Source: Rickettsiales bacterium
Lineage (GTDB): Bacteria > Pseudomonadota > Alphaproteobacteria > Rickettsiales > UBA3002
NCBI GenBank assembly: GCA_947441895.1
Contig: CANEUT010000098.1
Span: 1 to 6,207, forward strand
Reading direction: 5' to 3'
DNA length: 6,207 nt
The notes below the pieces were generated by a model, which saw nothing but the letters and a program-made list of their open reading frames with translations, was not told where the DNA came from and made no database searches. The position numbers were made by a program, and so were the translations under genes. The stretch's first letter is position 1, and every line of letters begins with the position of its first letter. Positions 4,363 to 6,207 of this stretch are shown here, in pieces.

Positions 4363-5691
4363 ATGGCGGAGACTCACAGTAAAAAGGGTAAGGTAGAAAT
4401 ACCCATTTCAAATCCTGGTGAATCGGTAACGAATTTTACCGTCACCCGTTTGGATGACCGCTATCCTGGAGAATCAAGGAATGAAAGTGTAACAGAGATA
4501 TTAAGTGTTCCGGTCGGCAGCATACCCCGGTTAATGCCGTACAGAGAGTGGGATAAAGACAGCAATTCCGCGGCCTTACTGCAAGAGCCTGGCTTCAAAG
4601 AAAAGCTGGATGGACTTGAACAGGAATATGTAAAAAGTCGATTGCAATTTGAGAACTTAAAACGTCAGAAAGAAGCTGCGCGCAGCCGATACCCTGAACA
4701 TGTTGATCATCTGACACCAATAGATTTTGCGCATCGCAAGAAGCCTGCGAAAGCCCTTGCTACTGCAAGAAACATGCAGATAGATGAGGGGTGGCCGCTT
4801 TCTAAACCCCCCCTTCCTGGCGATAAGGAGGAGTATTTACTGCTTGATACGACCGAGGTCCAAAAGGCAAATCCCCAAAGAGGCACTCAAGAAAAACGGG
4901 CAAGAATTTCGTCCGGAACCTATAAGAATTGGCTGGTTGAAAGCATCAGTTTCTACAAACGTAAAACGGCGCTTCTTTTAAATGCAGACTCAGCAGAAAC
5001 AAAAAAGCTGGAAGAGGATTTTCGTGCGTTTGAACGCGAGAACGGAATCGATCCGGATGCAGCAAATTACGCCGATCAATCGTCGTTTGACGATAGAATT
5101 GCCGGTAAAAAAACACTGGAAGTGGGATTATATGGAAAACGCGCAAAAGAAGCGCGGGGTTACGATCCACGGGGTTTTCGCCTCGATATGCACCATATTC
5201 CCTATTCGGTGACGGTGGATGTTTCCGCTCAAATTGAAGCCAAAATCAAGAAAAAAATCGAACACGGAATGGATAAGGCGAAAGCAAGAGAAGAAGCACA
5301 AAAAGAGGCGCGTGGTGAAGCGCGCGCTGCCGGTCCCGCGATTGCGCTACCATGGGATTTTCACCGGAAATTGCATGAGTCTACCGATCCACAAGTGCTT
5401 CAAAGTACTGATAGGAAAGAGGGTGTAAGGGTAGTTGTGCATGAAACCGCCGAAGGGCAGCGAGAGTTGAATGCGCAGTGGTTGAACGAAAATTTGACGT
5501 GGATCGGCTATAGCAAGACAGAGATTGATCGGGCGATGGAAGCGTTGAAAGAGCCGATTAAAAAATATAAAGAAAGATATCCCGATCCAGCCCCTTCTCG
5601 CACCATCGTTGATAATGCAGGTATTGAAGACAGGATCGGCGGCCATGACGGACATAGTGGCCCAGGGGTGACGCGCCCGGGTGGCAGTTAG
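4363..5691 (+). CDS. Hypothetical protein with a C-terminal HNH/EndoVII-like nuclease-toxin motif
   Basis: I do not recognise this 442-residue protein as a named family. No signal peptide or membrane segment is visible. Residues 1-60 are polar and contain two PGES motifs (18-21, 35-38). Residues about 78-108 and 289-323 are charged and probably helical, possibly coiled coil. Between them and the C-terminus, MHHIPYS (276-282) and GPAIALPWDFHRKLH (324-338) supply His277, His278, His334 and His338. This order, HH-hydrophobic-Pro, then G-x-I-x-L-P-x3-H-x3-H, resembles HNH/endonuclease-VII-type domains in polymorphic toxins, with a Lys/Glu-rich helical insertion separating the halves. The tail (about 420-442) is Gly/His-rich. 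Base composition is visibly AT-richer than the neighbours (22 G+C in 4921-4980, against 35 of 60 at 241-300 in trxB), suggesting acquisition by transfer. No neighbouring immunity or secretion gene is seen. The reading frame is secure; the function is a hypothesis. Confidence 0.8.
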   Translation: MAETHSKKGKVEIPISNPGESVTNFTVTRLDDRYPGESRNESVTEILSVPVGSIPRLMPYREWDKDSNSAALLQEPGFKEKLDGLEQEYVKSRLQFENLKRQKEAARSRYPEHVDHLTPIDFAHRKKPAKALATARNMQIDEGWPLSKPPLPGDKEEYLLLDTTEVQKANPQRGTQEKRARISSGTYKNWLVESISFYKRKTALLLNADSAETKKLEEDFRAFERENGIDPDAANYADQSSFDDRIAGKKTLEVGLYGKRAKEARGYDPRGFRLDMHHIPYSVTVDVSAQIEAKIKKKIEHGMDKAKAREEAQKEARGEARAAGPAIALPWDFHRKLHESTDPQVLQSTDRKEGVRVVVHETAEGQRELNAQWLNENLTWIGYSKTEIDRAMEALKEPIKKYKERYPDPAPSRTIVDNAGIEDRIGGHDGHSGPGVTRPGGS

Positions 5692-6207
5692 CGCTTCTTT
5701 TTGGGGGCGGCTTTGGGTGGTTTAATCAGCATGGGTGCATCGCCCATGGGCATGTCGAGCAGCAATTTTTCGGCCTTGGTTAACTGATCGCGTAAGTTGG
5801 CTGCTTCTTCGAATTCCAAATCGGCCGCGGCTTTGAGCATTTTTTTGCGAAGCGCTGCAATGTGGCTTTCCAGCGAGCCATCGGTGGTGGCATCAAACGC
5901 CCGCGCGGCTTCGGCTTGCTTCACTGCCTCATCGGCTGATTCGTTGCGCACTTCGGAAAGCTTGGCTTTGGTGCTTTGCGGGGTGATGCCGTGTTTTTTG
6001 TTATAGGCTTCCTGAATGGTGCGACGACGATCGGTTTCGGCTAGTGCGCCTTTCAGCGAATCGGTCATTTTATCGGCATAGAGAATCACCCGCGAATCGA
6101 CATTGCGGGCGGCGCGGCCGATGGTTTGAATGAGCGCCGTTTTGCTGCGCAGGAAGCCTTCTTTATCGGCATCGAGAATGGCCATCAGCCCGCATTCGGG
6201 AATGTCG
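5688..6207 (-). CDS. uvrB: Excinuclease ABC subunit B, UvrB (C-terminal part)
   Basis: About 172 C-terminal codons are visible, and the gene continues beyond the right edge. UvrB is the damage-verifying helicase of nucleotide excision repair, loaded by UvrA and followed by UvrC. The frame from 6206 reads DIPECGLMAILDADKEGFLR, then helicase motif VI QTIGRAARN (visible residues 27-35), then YNKKHGITPQ, all typical of UvrB. The UvrC-interacting UVR domain lies at about visible residues 113-148, with DLEFEEAANLRDQL. The protein ends in a basic PPKAAPKKKR tail. The Met at 6185 is internal to the protein and not the start. The TAA stop (5690-5688) overlaps the stop of the convergent upstream gene. 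Confidence 0.95.
   Translation of the reverse strand, partial: DIPECGLMAILDADKEGFLRSKTALIQTIGRAARNVDSRVILYADKMTDSLKGALAETDRRRTIQEAYNKKHGITPQSTKAKLSEVRNESADEAVKQAEAARAFDATTDGSLESHIAALRKKMLKAAADLEFEEAANLRDQLTKAEKLLLDMPMGDAPMLIKPPKAAPKKKR

Overview
The window reads as chromosomal DNA of an alphaproteobacterium. The thioredoxin reductase, the LysR regulator beginning DWDKLRVFHAV, the intracellular polyhydroxybutyrate (PHB) depolymerase and the UvrB C-terminus all look alphaproteobacterial, perhaps Rhodospirillales-like or a related moderate-GC lineage. I cannot name the genus from this sequence.

Layout: (1) 1-31, a few C-terminal codons of an unidentified plus-strand gene. (2) 91-1032 trxB (+) and 1132-2031 a LysR-type regulator (+), probably a redox enzyme beside a regulator. 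(3) 2032-2734, a 703-bp convergent intergenic region without a convincing protein gene. It is structured: a 48-bp repeat in inverted orientation (2120-2167 and 2646-2693, 47/48 identical), several hairpins, and on the minus strand a promoter-like pair, about 109 nt of foldable sequence and a strong intrinsic terminator. I read this last set as a candidate small RNA. (4) 2735-4030 phaZ (-), an intracellular PHB depolymerase with a cysteine nucleophile. (5) 4031-4362, a divergent intergenic region with a perfect 11-bp inverted repeat and a fragment of the repeat family. (6) 4363-5691 (+), an unrecognised 442-residue protein, AT-richer than its neighbours, whose C-terminal part has a paired-histidine pattern (HH ... 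GPAIALPxxxHRKLH) like HNH/endonuclease-VII-type nuclease toxins. (7) 5688-6207 (-), the C-terminal end of uvrB, overlapping the previous gene at the stop codons.

The housekeeping genes (redox balance, carbon-storage mobilisation, excision repair) do not form one pathway. The unusual content lies between them: the repeat-bracketed RNA locus beside phaZ and the orphan nuclease-like gene between phaZ and uvrB. No adjacent immunity gene is visible for the latter, so calling it a toxin is only a hypothesis.
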